Shown: positions 43,489 through 52,459 of the stretch, piece after piece
How the letters are laid out: the number at the start of each line of letters is the position of its first letter
How positions within the stretch are numbered: the first letter of the stretch is position 1
From: Larkinella sp. C7
GTDB lineage: Bacteria > Bacteroidota > Bacteroidia > Cytophagales > Spirosomataceae
NCBI RefSeq assembly: GCF_006149005.1
Contig: NZ_VBSL01000004.1
Coordinates: forward strand, 62,001-126,000
Reading direction: 5' to 3'
Length of the DNA: 64,000 nucleotides
Translations under genes and position numbers: made by a program
Notes under the pieces: generated by a model
Told to the model about the DNA's origin: nothing
Database searches by the model: none
The model's input: the letters and a program-made list of their open reading frames with translations, nothing else

Positions 43489-44742
43489 TTGAAATTCTCA
43501 GACTTTGGCTTCGATGATCGGTTGATGGAAGGTATCGACGCCATGAATTACGATACGCCCACGCTTGTACAGGAACAAGTTATCCCTCTTATATTGGCTG
43601 GTAAAGATCTCATTGTCTCGGCCCAAACCGGCACTGGCAAAACCGCATCGTACCTGCTTCCTATTCTTCACAAAATTACGTCGGCCGGTCCCGACGATCA
43701 GATCAAGGCGCTGGTCATTGTGCCCACCCGCGAACTGGCGATTCAGATTGCCCAGAACCTGGAAGGCTTTTCGTATTTCACCTCGGTCAGCTCGATTGCC
43801 GTCTACGGCGGGGGCGACGGGGCTTCCTACAGCACGGAGCGGCAGGCCCTGGCGGGTGGTGCCGACATTGTGATTTGCACGCCGGGCCGGATGATCAGTC
43901 ACCTGAACATGGGCTATGCCAAAATCGATCAGTTGCAGTACCTGATTCTGGATGAAGCCGATCGCATGTTGGACATGGGTTTCCACGGCGATATTGTAAA
44001 AATCATTTCGTTTTTGCCCGCCAAACGGCAGAGTTTGCTGTTATCGGCTACCATGCCGCCCAAGATTCGGGAACTGGCGCGGAAAATTCTGCACGACCCC
44101 GAAGAAATTACGCTGGCTCTCTCGAAACCCCCGGCCAAGATTGTCCAGGAGGCATTTGTGGTTTATCAGAAACAGAAAATAGCACTGGTCAAATACTTGC
44201 TCAAAGAACATAATTTTCCGTCGGTGCTCATCTTCTGTTCCCGGAAAGAAAACGTCAAGCAACTGGCCCGCGAACTAAAACAGGCCGGTTTTGCCGCCGA
44301 AGCGATTCACTCCGACCTCGAACAGAATGAACGTGAGCAGGTTCTGCTGGCCTACCGAAGCCGGAAACTGAAAATTCTGGTGGCAACGGATATTTTGTCG
44401 CGCGGAATCGACATCGACAACATCGACCTCGTCATCAACTACGACGTTCCCCACGACGGCGAAGATTACGTTCACCGGATTGGCCGCACGGCCCGCGCCG
44501 AAACCACCGGGATTGCCTACACGTTTATCAGCGAAACCGAACAGCGGAAATTCGCAGCCATTGAACGGTTACTGGGTGTGCCGGTAACCAAGGTCCCGTT
44601 GCCTGCGCATCTGGGTGAAACGCTGGAATATAACCCGTCGAAAAGTGCTGCTTTTCCCCCGCGCAAAAAGCGGCCCGGCCCCCGAAAAGGGCCATCCAGC
44701 CGCCCGAAAGGGGGCGGTGGCCGGTCAGAAAGACCCGCCTGA
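43489..44742 (+). CDS. DEAD-box RNA helicase (RhlE-like)
   Basis: A 417-residue helicase that uses ATP to unwind RNA, probably in ribosome assembly or mRNA decay. It must start at TTG 43489 (MKFSDFGFDD), because the Q-motif aromatic is at residue 3 and an in-frame TAG lies just upstream. Walker A is AQTGTGKTAS, the DEAD box is LDEADRML, SAT is LLSATMP and HRIGRTAR closes the second RecA domain. The C-terminus is basic and Gly-rich (RPGPRKGPSSRPKGGGG), probably RNA-binding. A terminator follows. Confidence 0.96.
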   Translation: MKFSDFGFDDRLMEGIDAMNYDTPTLVQEQVIPLILAGKDLIVSAQTGTGKTASYLLPILHKITSAGPDDQIKALVIVPTRELAIQIAQNLEGFSYFTSVSSIAVYGGGDGASYSTERQALAGGADIVICTPGRMISHLNMGYAKIDQLQYLILDEADRMLDMGFHGDIVKIISFLPAKRQSLLLSATMPPKIRELARKILHDPEEITLALSKPPAKIVQEAFVVYQKQKIALVKYLLKEHNFPSVLIFCSRKENVKQLARELKQAGFAAEAIHSDLEQNEREQVLLAYRSRKLKILVATDILSRGIDIDNIDLVINYDVPHDGEDYVHRIGRTARAETTGIAYTFISETEQRKFAAIERLLGVPVTKVPLPAHLGETLEYNPSKSAAFPPRKKRPGPRKGPSSRPKGGGGRSERPA

Positions 44743-44760
44743 CGGCGTTTATCTTATATA

Positions 44761-44788
44761 AACAGGAATCGCATTCCTGTTTTTTTTA
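44761..44788 (+). terminator. rho-independent terminator of the helicase gene
   Basis: AACAGGAAT-CGC-ATTCCTGTT followed by TTTTTTT, 18 nt after the helicase stop. Separates the helicase from the arabinose operon. Confidence 0.88.
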
Positions 44789-44872
44789 TGCCCTTTCAAA
44801 TTGAAAATCCTTTATTTTTTCAAAAACGGCTTTCAGGCAGTGGATTATTTCCAGTATAAATTTTATCTTTCC

Positions 44873-44895
44873 ATAAACGTAAAAAATACATTTAT
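44873..44895. promoter_or_regulatory. dyad upstream of araA, candidate operator
   Basis: ATAAACGTA-AAAAA-TACATTTAT pairs over 9 nt with one mismatch. It directly precedes the -7 box at 44900-44907 and would overlap the space between -33 and -7. The ACATTTAT half-site also occurs in the xylA dyad, but in reversed orientation. Confidence 0.45.
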
Positions 44896-44899
44896 TATT

Positions 44900-44907
44900 T
44901 ATATTTG
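44900..44907 (+). promoter_or_regulatory. -7 box (TATATTTG) of the arabinose operon
   Basis: TATATTTG matches TANNTTTG exactly, 54 nt upstream of the araA start. A -33 TTG at the expected distance is not seen, which suits a promoter needing relief of repression. Confidence 0.5.
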
Positions 44908-44960
44908 CCCACCAAAGCCTGATCAATCGTTGAAAGGCTACCTCAATACCCCATTCGCCA

Positions 44961-46460
44961 ATGATTTCTTTTGACCATTTAGAAGTCTGGTTCGTTACCG
45001 GCAGCCAGCATTTATACGGTGAAGACACCCTCAAACAGGTCGCGGAACATTCCCGAACCATCGTCCACGCCTTCAATCAGTCGTCGGTCATTCCAGTCAG
45101 AATTGTCTTTAAAACCGTACTGACCGGACCGGATGAAATCTATAAACTGTGTCTGGAAGCCAACACGGCACCCAACTGCATTGGCTTGATGACGTGGATG
45201 CACACGTTTTCGCCGGCCAAAATGTGGATCAACGGCCTGAAGATTTTGCGGAAACCGCTGCTGCATCTGCACACCCAGTTCAACCGTGACATTCCCTGGA
45301 AAACCATCGACATGGATTTCATGAACCTCAACCAGTCGGCGCACGGCGACCGGGAGTTTGGATTCATCAACGCCCGCTTGCGCCTGGAGCGCAAGGTGGT
45401 TGTCGGACATTGGGAAGACTCCGAGGTGCAGGAACGCATCAACGTCTGGGCGCGGGTGGCCGCCGGTTGGCACGATTTGCAGGGCGCCCGGTTTGCCCGG
45501 TTTGGCGACAACATGCGAGAAGTGGCCGTCACGGAAGGGGATAAGGTGGAAGCCCAGATCAAGTTTGGCTATGCGGTTTACGGCTACGGAATGGGTGATC
45601 TGGTCGCGTATGTCAACCAGGTAACCGATCAGGAAATCAACATCTTAGTAAGCGAATATGAACAACGGTACCAAATTGTTGCCGAACTACAAAAAGCCGG
45701 GTTACGCCACGATTCGTTGCGCGATGCTGCCAAAATCGAAATTGGTTTACGCGGTTTTCTGGACGATCACCAGATCAAAGGATTCACCGATACCTTTGAA
45801 GACCTGCACGGCCTGAATCAACTGCCCGGAATTGCCGTACAACGGCTGATGGCCGATGGTTACAGTTTTGGGGGCGAGGGCGACTGGAAAACGGCGGCAC
45901 TGGGCCGGGCCATTAAAGTGATGGGAGCGGGGCTTCCGGGCGGCAGTTCGTTCATGGAAGATTACACCTACCACCTGTCGCCCAACGGTCAGCGGGTGTT
46001 GGGGGCGCACATGCTCGAAATCGATGAATCGATTGCCGACGGAAAACCGTCCTGTGAAATTCATCCCCTGTCGATTGGCGGCAAAGCCGATCCGGTTCGG
46101 CTGGTGTTCAATGTGGCACCCGGCGCGGCCATCAACGCGTCGGTGGTCGATATGGGAAACCGGTTTCGGCTGATCGTCAACGAAGTGGATGTCGTCCCGA
46201 CGGAAAACCCATTGCCGAAATTGCCGGTCGCCCGCGTGTTGTGGGATGCCAAACCCAATCTGAAAACGGCCGCAGCCGCCTGGATTCTGGCCGGAGGGGC
46301 GCACCACACGGTTTTCAGCAAAGCGATTTCCTCCGAATACATGGAAGATTTCGCCGAAATCGCGGGCGTCGAATACCTCCTGATCAACGAAGAAACCCGC
46401 ATCCACGCCTTTAAGCAGGAACTGCGCTGGAACGAAGCCTACTATCACTTGAAGAGTTAA
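44961..46460 (+). CDS. araA: L-arabinose isomerase
   Basis: A 499-residue isomerase converting L-arabinose to L-ribulose with Mn2+. The metal/active-site stretches are [46 protein letters not shown] and [12 protein letters not shown], which carry the family's two Glu and two His. It is first gene of the arabinose operon. The TAA stop (46458-46460) lies inside a 27-bp perfect inverted repeat. N-terminal [18 protein letters not shown] is typical. Confidence 0.97.
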   Translation: MISFDHLEVWFVTGSQHLYGEDTLKQVAEHSRTIVHAFNQSSVIPVRIVFKTVLTGPDEIYKLCLEANTAPNCIGLMTWMHTFSPAKMWINGLKILRKPLLHLHTQFNRDIPWKTIDMDFMNLNQSAHGDREFGFINARLRLERKVVVGHWEDSEVQERINVWARVAAGWHDLQGARFARFGDNMREVAVTEGDKVEAQIKFGYAVYGYGMGDLVAYVNQVTDQEINILVSEYEQRYQIVAELQKAGLRHDSLRDAAKIEIGLRGFLDDHQIKGFTDTFEDLHGLNQLPGIAVQRLMADGYSFGGEGDWKTAALGRAIKVMGAGLPGGSSFMEDYTYHLSPNGQRVLGAHMLEIDESIADGKPSCEIHPLSIGGKADPVRLVFNVAPGAAINASVVDMGNRFRLIVNEVDVVPTENPLPKLPVARVLWDAKPNLKTAAAAWILAGGAHHTVFSKAISSEYMEDFAEIAGVEYLLINEETRIHAFKQELRWNEAYYHLKS

Positions 46461-46528
46461 GAGTGAAGAGGGATGAGTTAAGAATTGGCTGACGCATACA
46501 CTCTTAACTCATCCCTCTTCACTCTTAA
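46457..46528. repeat. 27-bp perfect inverted repeat between araA and araB
   Basis: Arms 46457-46483 and 46502-46528 (TTAAGAGTGAAGAGGGATGAG type words) are complementary at all 27 positions; the loop is 18 nt. The araA TAA is in the left arm and araB begins 21 nt after the right arm, so it forms a hairpin in the polycistronic message. Confidence 0.88.
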
Positions 46529-46548
46529 TTCATAACTCATAACTCTTT

Positions 46549-48192
46549 ATGGCTTACGTAATTGGAGTCGATTTTGGAACTGACTCGGTGCGGGCGGTTC
46601 TGGTGGATGCCGAAACCGGCGACGAATTGGCTTCCGGTGTTCATGAATACGTTCGGTGGAAAACCGGTGCTTATTGCGACCCCTCCCGTTCGCAGTTCCG
46701 GCAACACCCGCTCGATTACCTGGAAGGGCTGGAGCAATCGGTTCAGAGCGCACTAAGTGCGGTATCGGAGGAGGTAATTGCCGACATTCGGGGAATTTCG
46801 GTCGATACGACGGGGTCTACGCCCGGCCCGGTCGATGAAAACGGGACGCCTTTGGCGTTGCTTCCCCAGTTTGCCGACAATCCAAACGGCATGTTCATTC
46901 TCTGGAAAGACCACACGGCCAACCAGGAAGCGGAAGAAATCAACCAGTTGGCGCACCGCTGGGATACGGATTTTACGAAATACGTGGGCGGAATCTATTC
47001 CTCCGAGTGGTTTTGGTCGAAAATCCTGCGCACCCTGCGGGTCGATGAATCCATCCGGCAGGCGGCTTTTTCCTGGATCGAACACTGCGACTGGATCTCG
47101 GCGGTTTTGACCGGCAACACCAACCCGCTGACGCTTAAACGAAGCCGGACAGCGGCTGGTCATAAAGCCCTCTGGCACGCCGAGTTCGACGGATTGCCGT
47201 CCGAAGAATTTCTAACCACGCTCGATCCGCTGCTGTCGGGACTGCGCGACCGTCTCTTTCGCCACACCTACACGTCCGACGAGCCGATGGGCACCATTTC
47301 GGCGGAATGGGCAGAAAAACTGGGCGTTCCGGCTACGGTGGTCATTGGCGTTGGCGGTTTTGATGCGCACATGGGGGCCGTTGGGGCCAATATTGAGTCC
47401 TACGCCCTGGTGAAAGTAATTGGAACTTCCACCTGCGATATGCTCATGGCGCCTTCCGAAGACGTCGGTCATTTGCTGATTCGCGGCATTTGCGGACAAG
47501 TCGACGGCTCTATTGTGCCGGGCATGCTCGGGATGGAAGCCGGTCAGTCGGCGTTTGGCGACCTCTACGCCTGGTTTGCCCGGCTGATTCTGGAACCGGT
47601 CGCCGGTTTATTGGCGCAACAGGGACAGGCCAGTATGATTCCGTCGCTGCAAACCGCACTGCTTCCGTACTTAGCCGAACAGGCCAGCCAATTGCCCGTC
47701 CGTTCAACCGACATTGTCTCCCTCGACTGGTTGAACGGCCGACGCACGCCCGATGCCAATCACACGCTGAAAGGCGCTATTTCCGGTCTGAATCTGGGCA
47801 GCAGTGCCGCGCACGTTTTTAAATCGCTGGTCGAAGCCACAGCCTATGGCGCCCGCCGGATTGCCGAACGGTTTGTGGAAGAAGGTGTTCCGATTCAGCA
47901 GGTCATTGCCATTGGCGGGGTGGCCCGGAAGTCGGCCTTCGTCATGCAAACGCTGGCGGACGTCATGAACGTACCGATCAAAGTAGCCGAATCCGACCAG
48001 TGCTGCGCCCGGGGAGCCGCCGTGTGTGCCGCCGTGGCCGCGGGTATTTATCCGACCTTCGCCGAGGCCCAAAAAGCCATGGCTTCCGCTTTCGATGCGG
48101 TGTATACGCCCCGTCCCGAACGGGCCGCCGTATATGATGTGCTGTACGGGCGGTACTTGAGTTTGGGTGGATTTATTGAGAAAAAAAGATAA
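46549..48192 (+). CDS. araB: ribulokinase
   Basis: A 547-residue FGGY kinase that phosphorylates L-ribulose to L-ribulose-5-phosphate. ATP-binding motif VIGVDFGTDSVRAVLVDAE at the N-terminus; GVGGFDAHMGAVGANIES and IGGVARKSAFVMQTLADVM are C-terminal kinase motifs. It is second in the operon, 88 nt after araA with an inverted repeat between. The length matches bacterial AraB. Confidence 0.95.
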   Translation: MAYVIGVDFGTDSVRAVLVDAETGDELASGVHEYVRWKTGAYCDPSRSQFRQHPLDYLEGLEQSVQSALSAVSEEVIADIRGISVDTTGSTPGPVDENGTPLALLPQFADNPNGMFILWKDHTANQEAEEINQLAHRWDTDFTKYVGGIYSSEWFWSKILRTLRVDESIRQAAFSWIEHCDWISAVLTGNTNPLTLKRSRTAAGHKALWHAEFDGLPSEEFLTTLDPLLSGLRDRLFRHTYTSDEPMGTISAEWAEKLGVPATVVIGVGGFDAHMGAVGANIESYALVKVIGTSTCDMLMAPSEDVGHLLIRGICGQVDGSIVPGMLGMEAGQSAFGDLYAWFARLILEPVAGLLAQQGQASMIPSLQTALLPYLAEQASQLPVRSTDIVSLDWLNGRRTPDANHTLKGAISGLNLGSSAAHVFKSLVEATAYGARRIAERFVEEGVPIQQVIAIGGVARKSAFVMQTLADVMNVPIKVAESDQCCARGAAVCAAVAAGIYPTFAEAQKAMASAFDAVYTPRPERAAVYDVLYGRYLSLGGFIEKKR

Positions 48193-48205
48193 TCATCAGT
48201 CGTTT

Positions 48206-48904
48206 ATGAGTCTATACCAATCCCTGAAAGAAGCGGTTTACGAAGCCAATATGGAAATTCCCCGGCAGAAGCTGGCGATTTACACCTTCGGCAATGTCAG
48301 CGGAATCGACCGGCAGGCGGGTGTGGTGGGCATTAAACCGAGCGGCATTCCGTACGACGAACTGACGACCGATGACATTGTTATCGTGGATCTGGACAAC
48401 CAGTTGGTGGAAGGAAAAATGCGGCCGTCGTCCGACACCAAAACGCATACCTTGCTGTATCGCCATTTCGAAACCATCGGCGGTATTTGCCACACGCATT
48501 CGGCGTATGCGGTCGCCTGGGCGCAGGCTATGCGCGAAATTCCGAATCTGGGCACCACCCACGCCGACCACCTGGTGGCTTCCATTCCAGTGACGGAGGT
48601 GATGTCCGACGCGATGATTCAGGGTGATTACGAACACGAAACCGGCAACCAAATCCTGAATGTTTTCCGGGAACAAAACCTCTCGGCCAGCGAAGTCGAG
48701 ATGGTGCTGGTCGCCTGTCATGGCCCGTTTGCCTGGGGAAAAAATCCGGCGAAAGCCGTTTACAACGCGACGGTTCTGGAAGAACTTGCCAAAATGGCTT
48801 ACCTCACGCTGACCATCAACCCCGATACACCCCGCATCAAGCAAAGCCTGATTGACAAACACTATTTCCGGAAACACGGCAAAGACGCCTATTACGGACA
48901 GTAA
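48206..48904 (+). CDS. araD: L-ribulose-5-phosphate 4-epimerase
   Basis: A 232-residue class II aldolase-fold epimerase that gives D-xylulose-5-phosphate. Zinc ligands are in CHTHSAYAVAW (HTH near 95) and a third His further on; GNVSGIDR (near 28) binds phosphate. The start at 48206 (MSLYQSLKEAVYEAN) follows araB by 13 nt, so a long upstream reading is rejected. It ends 5 nt before a hairpin that precedes the transporter. Confidence 0.95.
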   Translation: MSLYQSLKEAVYEANMEIPRQKLAIYTFGNVSGIDRQAGVVGIKPSGIPYDELTTDDIVIVDLDNQLVEGKMRPSSDTKTHTLLYRHFETIGGICHTHSAYAVAWAQAMREIPNLGTTHADHLVASIPVTEVMSDAMIQGDYEHETGNQILNVFREQNLSASEVEMVLVACHGPFAWGKNPAKAVYNATVLEELAKMAYLTLTINPDTPRIKQSLIDKHYFRKHGKDAYYGQ

Positions 48905-48928
48905 CCCAGACAGCGGCCCTGTCTGGGT
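48904..48928 (+). promoter_or_regulatory. intercistronic hairpin after araD
   Basis: ACCCAGACAG-CGGCC-CTGTCTGGGT forms a 10-bp stem over the araD stop. The T-run is short (TTT), so it may attenuate or stabilise the arabinose message rather than stop it fully. Confidence 0.55.
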
Positions 48929-48952
48929 TTACCCCTAAACCCTCCTGTAATC

Positions 48953-50608
48953 ATGACCCTCGGCCTCGAATCGGTTGACTATTTCATTTTCCTCATCTAC
49001 TTCGTCATCGTCGCGGTGTACGGATACTGGGTCTACACCCACAAAGGCAAGCAAACCGCCGATTCGAAAGATTTCTTTCTGGCCGAAGGTTCCCTGACGT
49101 GGTGGGCCATCGGCGCGTCGATTATTGCGTCCAACATCTCGGCAGAGCAATTCATCGGCATGAGCGGACAGGCGTTTCAACTCGGTCTTGCGATTTCGGT
49201 GTATGAACTGGTCGGCGGTTTTTCACTCATCATCATTGCGGTGTATTTTCTGCCGATGTACATCAAAAACAGGATTTACACCATGCCGCAGTTCCTGCAA
49301 AAACGCTACGACGGGCGGCTGGCAACGATCATGGCGGTTTTCTGGCTGCTTCTGTACATCCTCGTCAACCTGACGTCCATCATTTACCTGGGGGCTTTGA
49401 GTCTGGAAAAAATGACCGGTTTCGGGTTCATGACCTGCGCCGTTTTTCTGACGGTTTTTGCGGTTTTCATCACGCTGGGCGGCATGAAAGTGATTGGCTA
49501 TACGGACGTCATTCAGGTCGTTTGTCTGGTTGTGGGTGGATTGGCCACCACGTATTTGGCCCTCGATCTGCTGTCTGACCGGGTCGGCACCGGCGCGGGT
49601 ATTTTTGAAGGACTGGGCCTGATTCGGGAAAAAGCCGACCACCATCTGCACATGATTTTCAGCAAGGGGCAGTACCAGGTTCATGACGGGAAGGGCGGTT
49701 TTACGGATGCCTACACCCAACTGCCCGGATTGATGATGTTTGTGATTGGCGGACAATGGATCGTCAATTTTAATTACTTTGGTTGTAATCAATACATTAC
49801 GCAACGCGCTTTGGGGGCCGACCTCAACACGGCCCGCAACGGTCTGTTGTTTGCGTCGTTTCTTAAAATCCTGATGCCCCTGATTGTGGTGCTGCCCGGT
49901 TTGGCCGCTTACGTCTTGTTTCAGGAAAACGCCGAACCGGCGATCGTTCGGGGCATTACCGAAGGTGGTATTGTGAAACCGGATAATTCCTACCCGGTTT
50001 TGCTTAACCTGCTGCCGGTGGGTCTGAAAGGGCTGGCGTTTGCGGCTTTGACGGCAGCCATTGTCGCGTCGTTGGCCGGGAAAGCCAACAGCATCGCGAC
50101 GATTTACATGCTCGATATTCACCGTAAGTTTTTCAATACCAACCTGACGGAAAAACAAACCGTGTGGCGGGGGCGGATTGCCATTGTCGTTTCGTTTCTC
50201 ATTGCCCTGGTAATCAGCCCGTTTTTGAAGAACTTTGGACAGGGTTTCGAATACATTCAGGAGTATACCGGTTTCATTTCACCGGGGATTCTGGCGATTT
50301 TTCTGCTCGGTTTTTTCTGGAAAAAAGCCACTTCCAATGGAGCGCTGGCGGCTGCGTTGTTAAGCATTCCGCTGTCGGCTTACCTGAAATTCAATGCAAC
50401 CGACATTCCATTCCTGAACCGGATGGGGCTGGTTTTCTGGGCGTGTGTTGCCTTGCAGGTCGTGATCAGTCTGGCCGAATCGAAAGGCAAGGATTCGCCG
50501 AAAGCCTTTGCCGTGGAAGCCCGTTGGTTCAAGGTTTCAAGATCCTTTTTGATTGGTGCTGCGGTCATTACCGGACTGGTGATCGTGGTATTCTCAATAT
50601 TTTATTGA
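48953..50608 (+). CDS. sodium/solute symporter (SSS family), probably arabinose uptake
   Basis: A 551-residue transporter with about 14 membrane helices. The SSS motifs are SNISAEQFIGMSGQAFQLG (near 63-80) and GGQWIVNFNYFGCNQYITQRA (near 265), and the protein resembles SGLT-type sugar symporters. It is in the arabinose operon after araD, before the NUDIX regulator, so L-arabinose uptake with Na+ is likely. Substrate specificity is not proved. Confidence 0.92.
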   Translation: MTLGLESVDYFIFLIYFVIVAVYGYWVYTHKGKQTADSKDFFLAEGSLTWWAIGASIIASNISAEQFIGMSGQAFQLGLAISVYELVGGFSLIIIAVYFLPMYIKNRIYTMPQFLQKRYDGRLATIMAVFWLLLYILVNLTSIIYLGALSLEKMTGFGFMTCAVFLTVFAVFITLGGMKVIGYTDVIQVVCLVVGGLATTYLALDLLSDRVGTGAGIFEGLGLIREKADHHLHMIFSKGQYQVHDGKGGFTDAYTQLPGLMMFVIGGQWIVNFNYFGCNQYITQRALGADLNTARNGLLFASFLKILMPLIVVLPGLAAYVLFQENAEPAIVRGITEGGIVKPDNSYPVLLNLLPVGLKGLAFAALTAAIVASLAGKANSIATIYMLDIHRKFFNTNLTEKQTVWRGRIAIVVSFLIALVISPFLKNFGQGFEYIQEYTGFISPGILAIFLLGFFWKKATSNGALAAALLSIPLSAYLKFNATDIPFLNRMGLVFWACVALQVVISLAESKGKDSPKAFAVEARWFKVSRSFLIGAAVITGLVIVVFSIFY

Positions 50609-50715
50609 AATTACGTACCCACGGTCGGGTGTTCGATGCCGCTTTGGTCCGTGTTTTAGTTAATCTTGCAGGGAGTTAATTAAAAATACACGGACTCAGC
50701 CGAGTGGGCTGTTTG

Positions 50716-50723
50716 AAGGAGGT
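50716..50723 (+). promoter_or_regulatory. strong Shine-Dalgarno (AAGGAGGT) for the AraR-like gene
   Basis: AAGGAGGT lies 7 nt before the ATG at 50731 and sets that start over the upstream GTG (50704). Such a perfect SD is unusual in Bacteroidota, where most genes here lack one. Confidence 0.65.
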
Positions 50724-50730
50724 ACCGACT

Positions 50731-51423
50731 ATGGAGATCGTATACGACCAGCACGAGAAACACTTTGTGGCCCTGGATTGCATTATTTTTGGATTCGATC
50801 AGCAGGAACTGCAATTGTTGCTGATCAAACGGGGGTTTCAACCCGAACAGGGCAACTGGTCGCTGATGGGCGGTTTTTTGAAAGGTGACGAAAGCATCGA
50901 CGAAGGCGCTGAGCGGATTCTGGAAACCCTGACGGGTTTGACCAGCGTTTACATGGAGCAACTATATGCCTACGGCGAAGTCCGGCGCGACCCGGTGGCC
51001 CGTACCCTCTCGATTGCCTATTATGCTCTCATTCGCACCGATCAGTATAACAAAGACCTGGCCGAATCACACAATGCCAGGTGGTTTCCGGTTTCCCAAC
51101 GACCGGATTTGATTTTTGACCACAACGACATGGTGGAGAAAGCCCTGGCCCGGCTTCGGCGTCGGGCACGCACCCAACCGATTGGTTTTGAGTTACTTCC
51201 CGAGAAATTTACCATTCCCCAGTTGCGGAGCCTCTACGAAGCGATCAACAACCAGCCGCTCGATCATCGGAACTTCAGCAAACGGCTCAATTCGATGGAG
51301 TGGCTGGTGAGACTGAACGAAAAAGACAAAGCATCTTCCCGAAAAGGGGCCTTTTACTACCAGTTCGATCAGGATCTGTACCAGAAGCTGGTGCAGGAAG
51401 GCAGTAGTTTTGATTTGAAGTAA
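50731..51423 (+). CDS. araR: NUDIX-domain transcriptional regulator of arabinose genes
   Basis: A 230-residue AraR/NrtR-type regulator. N-terminal Nudix fold (about 10-135) with box GGFLKGDESIDEGAERILE, in which the catalytic RE is RI, so hydrolysis is unlikely; the domain probably senses L-arabinose. C-terminal winged helix at about 140-230 (LPEKFTIPQLRSLYEAINN). It closes the arabinose operon, 120 nt after the transporter. It shares about the same C-terminal half with the xylose-locus regulator. Confidence 0.9.
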   Translation: MEIVYDQHEKHFVALDCIIFGFDQQELQLLLIKRGFQPEQGNWSLMGGFLKGDESIDEGAERILETLTGLTSVYMEQLYAYGEVRRDPVARTLSIAYYALIRTDQYNKDLAESHNARWFPVSQRPDLIFDHNDMVEKALARLRRRARTQPIGFELLPEKFTIPQLRSLYEAINNQPLDHRNFSKRLNSMEWLVRLNEKDKASSRKGAFYYQFDQDLYQKLVQEGSSFDLK

Positions 51424-51464
51424 ACCGTAAACTTTTTGTATCTTTCCTGCTAAACCTTTGACCC

Positions 51465-52322
51465 ATGGATCAGCGCATCATCAACCTATTTGACGAATAC
51501 ACCCACGTACCGCTGAAGCGGGATGTTTTTCTGTCACGCCTGGCCAAATTGACCGGCGGCATGACCGCAGCTCTGGCGGTTTTATCGACCCTGGAAGTCA
51601 ATTATGCCCAGGCGCAAACCGTTGCGGGTCAGGATGACCGGATCATCACCGAACGCGTCACCTATCCGGGTTCCGACACCACCATGAAAGGCTATCTGGC
51701 CCGCCCGAAAGCGAATGGAAAATACGGCTCGGTGGTCGTCATTCACGAAAACCGGGGTCTGAATCCGCACATCGAAGACGTCACCCGCCGACTCGCGCTG
51801 GCCGGTTTTCTGGCCATGGCCCCCGATGCGCTCTCAGCCGCCGGAGGAACGCCCACCGACGAAACGCAGATGCGGGAGTTGTTTGGGAAACTGGATGCCG
51901 AAAAAACGAAGCAGAACTTTCTGAAAGGCCTGGATTACCTGAAAAGCCGCCCCGACAGCAACGGCAAACTCGGTTGTGTCGGTTTTTGCTGGGGTGGGGC
52001 CATGTCAAACCAGTTGGCGGTCAACTACCCGGATCTGAAAGCCGCCGTTCCCTTCTACGGTCGCCAGCCCGATGTTGCTGATGTGCCCAAAATCAAAGCG
52101 ACGGTTCAATTGCATTATGGCGGGATGGACGAGCGGGTAAATGCGGGGATTCCGGCCTACGAGGAAGCCCTGAAGAAAGCGAATGTACCGTATCAGTTGT
52201 ATGTGTACGAAGGGGCGCAACACGCCTTTCACAACGACACCGCCGGTCCACGCTACAACGAGGCCGCTGCCAAACTCGCCTGGGGGCGCACCATTGCGCT
52301 TTTTAAGGAGAAACTGGGTTGA
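51465..52322 (+). CDS. dienelactone hydrolase family protein
   Basis: A 285-residue alpha/beta hydrolase. Catalytic triad C175 (GFCWGGAM), Asp near 225 (GGMDERV) and His near 258 (AQHAFHND) is the dienelactone hydrolase pattern with Cys nucleophile. Residues about 20-50 hold a hydrophobic segment preceded by basic residues (LKRDVFLSRLAKLTGG), compatible with a non-standard signal or anchor, so it may be exported. Substrate could be a lactone or ester. It stands alone downstream of the arabinose operon. Confidence 0.9.
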   Translation: MDQRIINLFDEYTHVPLKRDVFLSRLAKLTGGMTAALAVLSTLEVNYAQAQTVAGQDDRIITERVTYPGSDTTMKGYLARPKANGKYGSVVVIHENRGLNPHIEDVTRRLALAGFLAMAPDALSAAGGTPTDETQMRELFGKLDAEKTKQNFLKGLDYLKSRPDSNGKLGCVGFCWGGAMSNQLAVNYPDLKAAVPFYGRQPDVADVPKIKATVQLHYGGMDERVNAGIPAYEEALKKANVPYQLYVYEGAQHAFHNDTAGPRYNEAAAKLAWGRTIALFKEKLG

Positions 52323-52335
52323 AATATGAATTATA

Positions 52336-52417
52336 AATGAAAAATGGTGAATGAAAAATGTAAAAGTGTTGGAATGCGCCAGCCTACATTTACATTTTTC
52401 ATTCACCATTTTTCATT
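52336..52417. repeat. 29-bp perfect inverted repeat
   Basis: Arms 52336-52364 (AATGAAAAATGGTGAATG words) and 52389-52417 are complementary at all 29 positions, loop 24 nt. It starts 14 nt after the hydrolase stop. A/T-rich words recur within the arm (AATGAAAAATG twice). Confidence 0.88.
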
Positions 52418-52459
52418 ACCTGCCCGGTTTTGCAGGGTTCCGTAGCCAAATTGCTTTTA

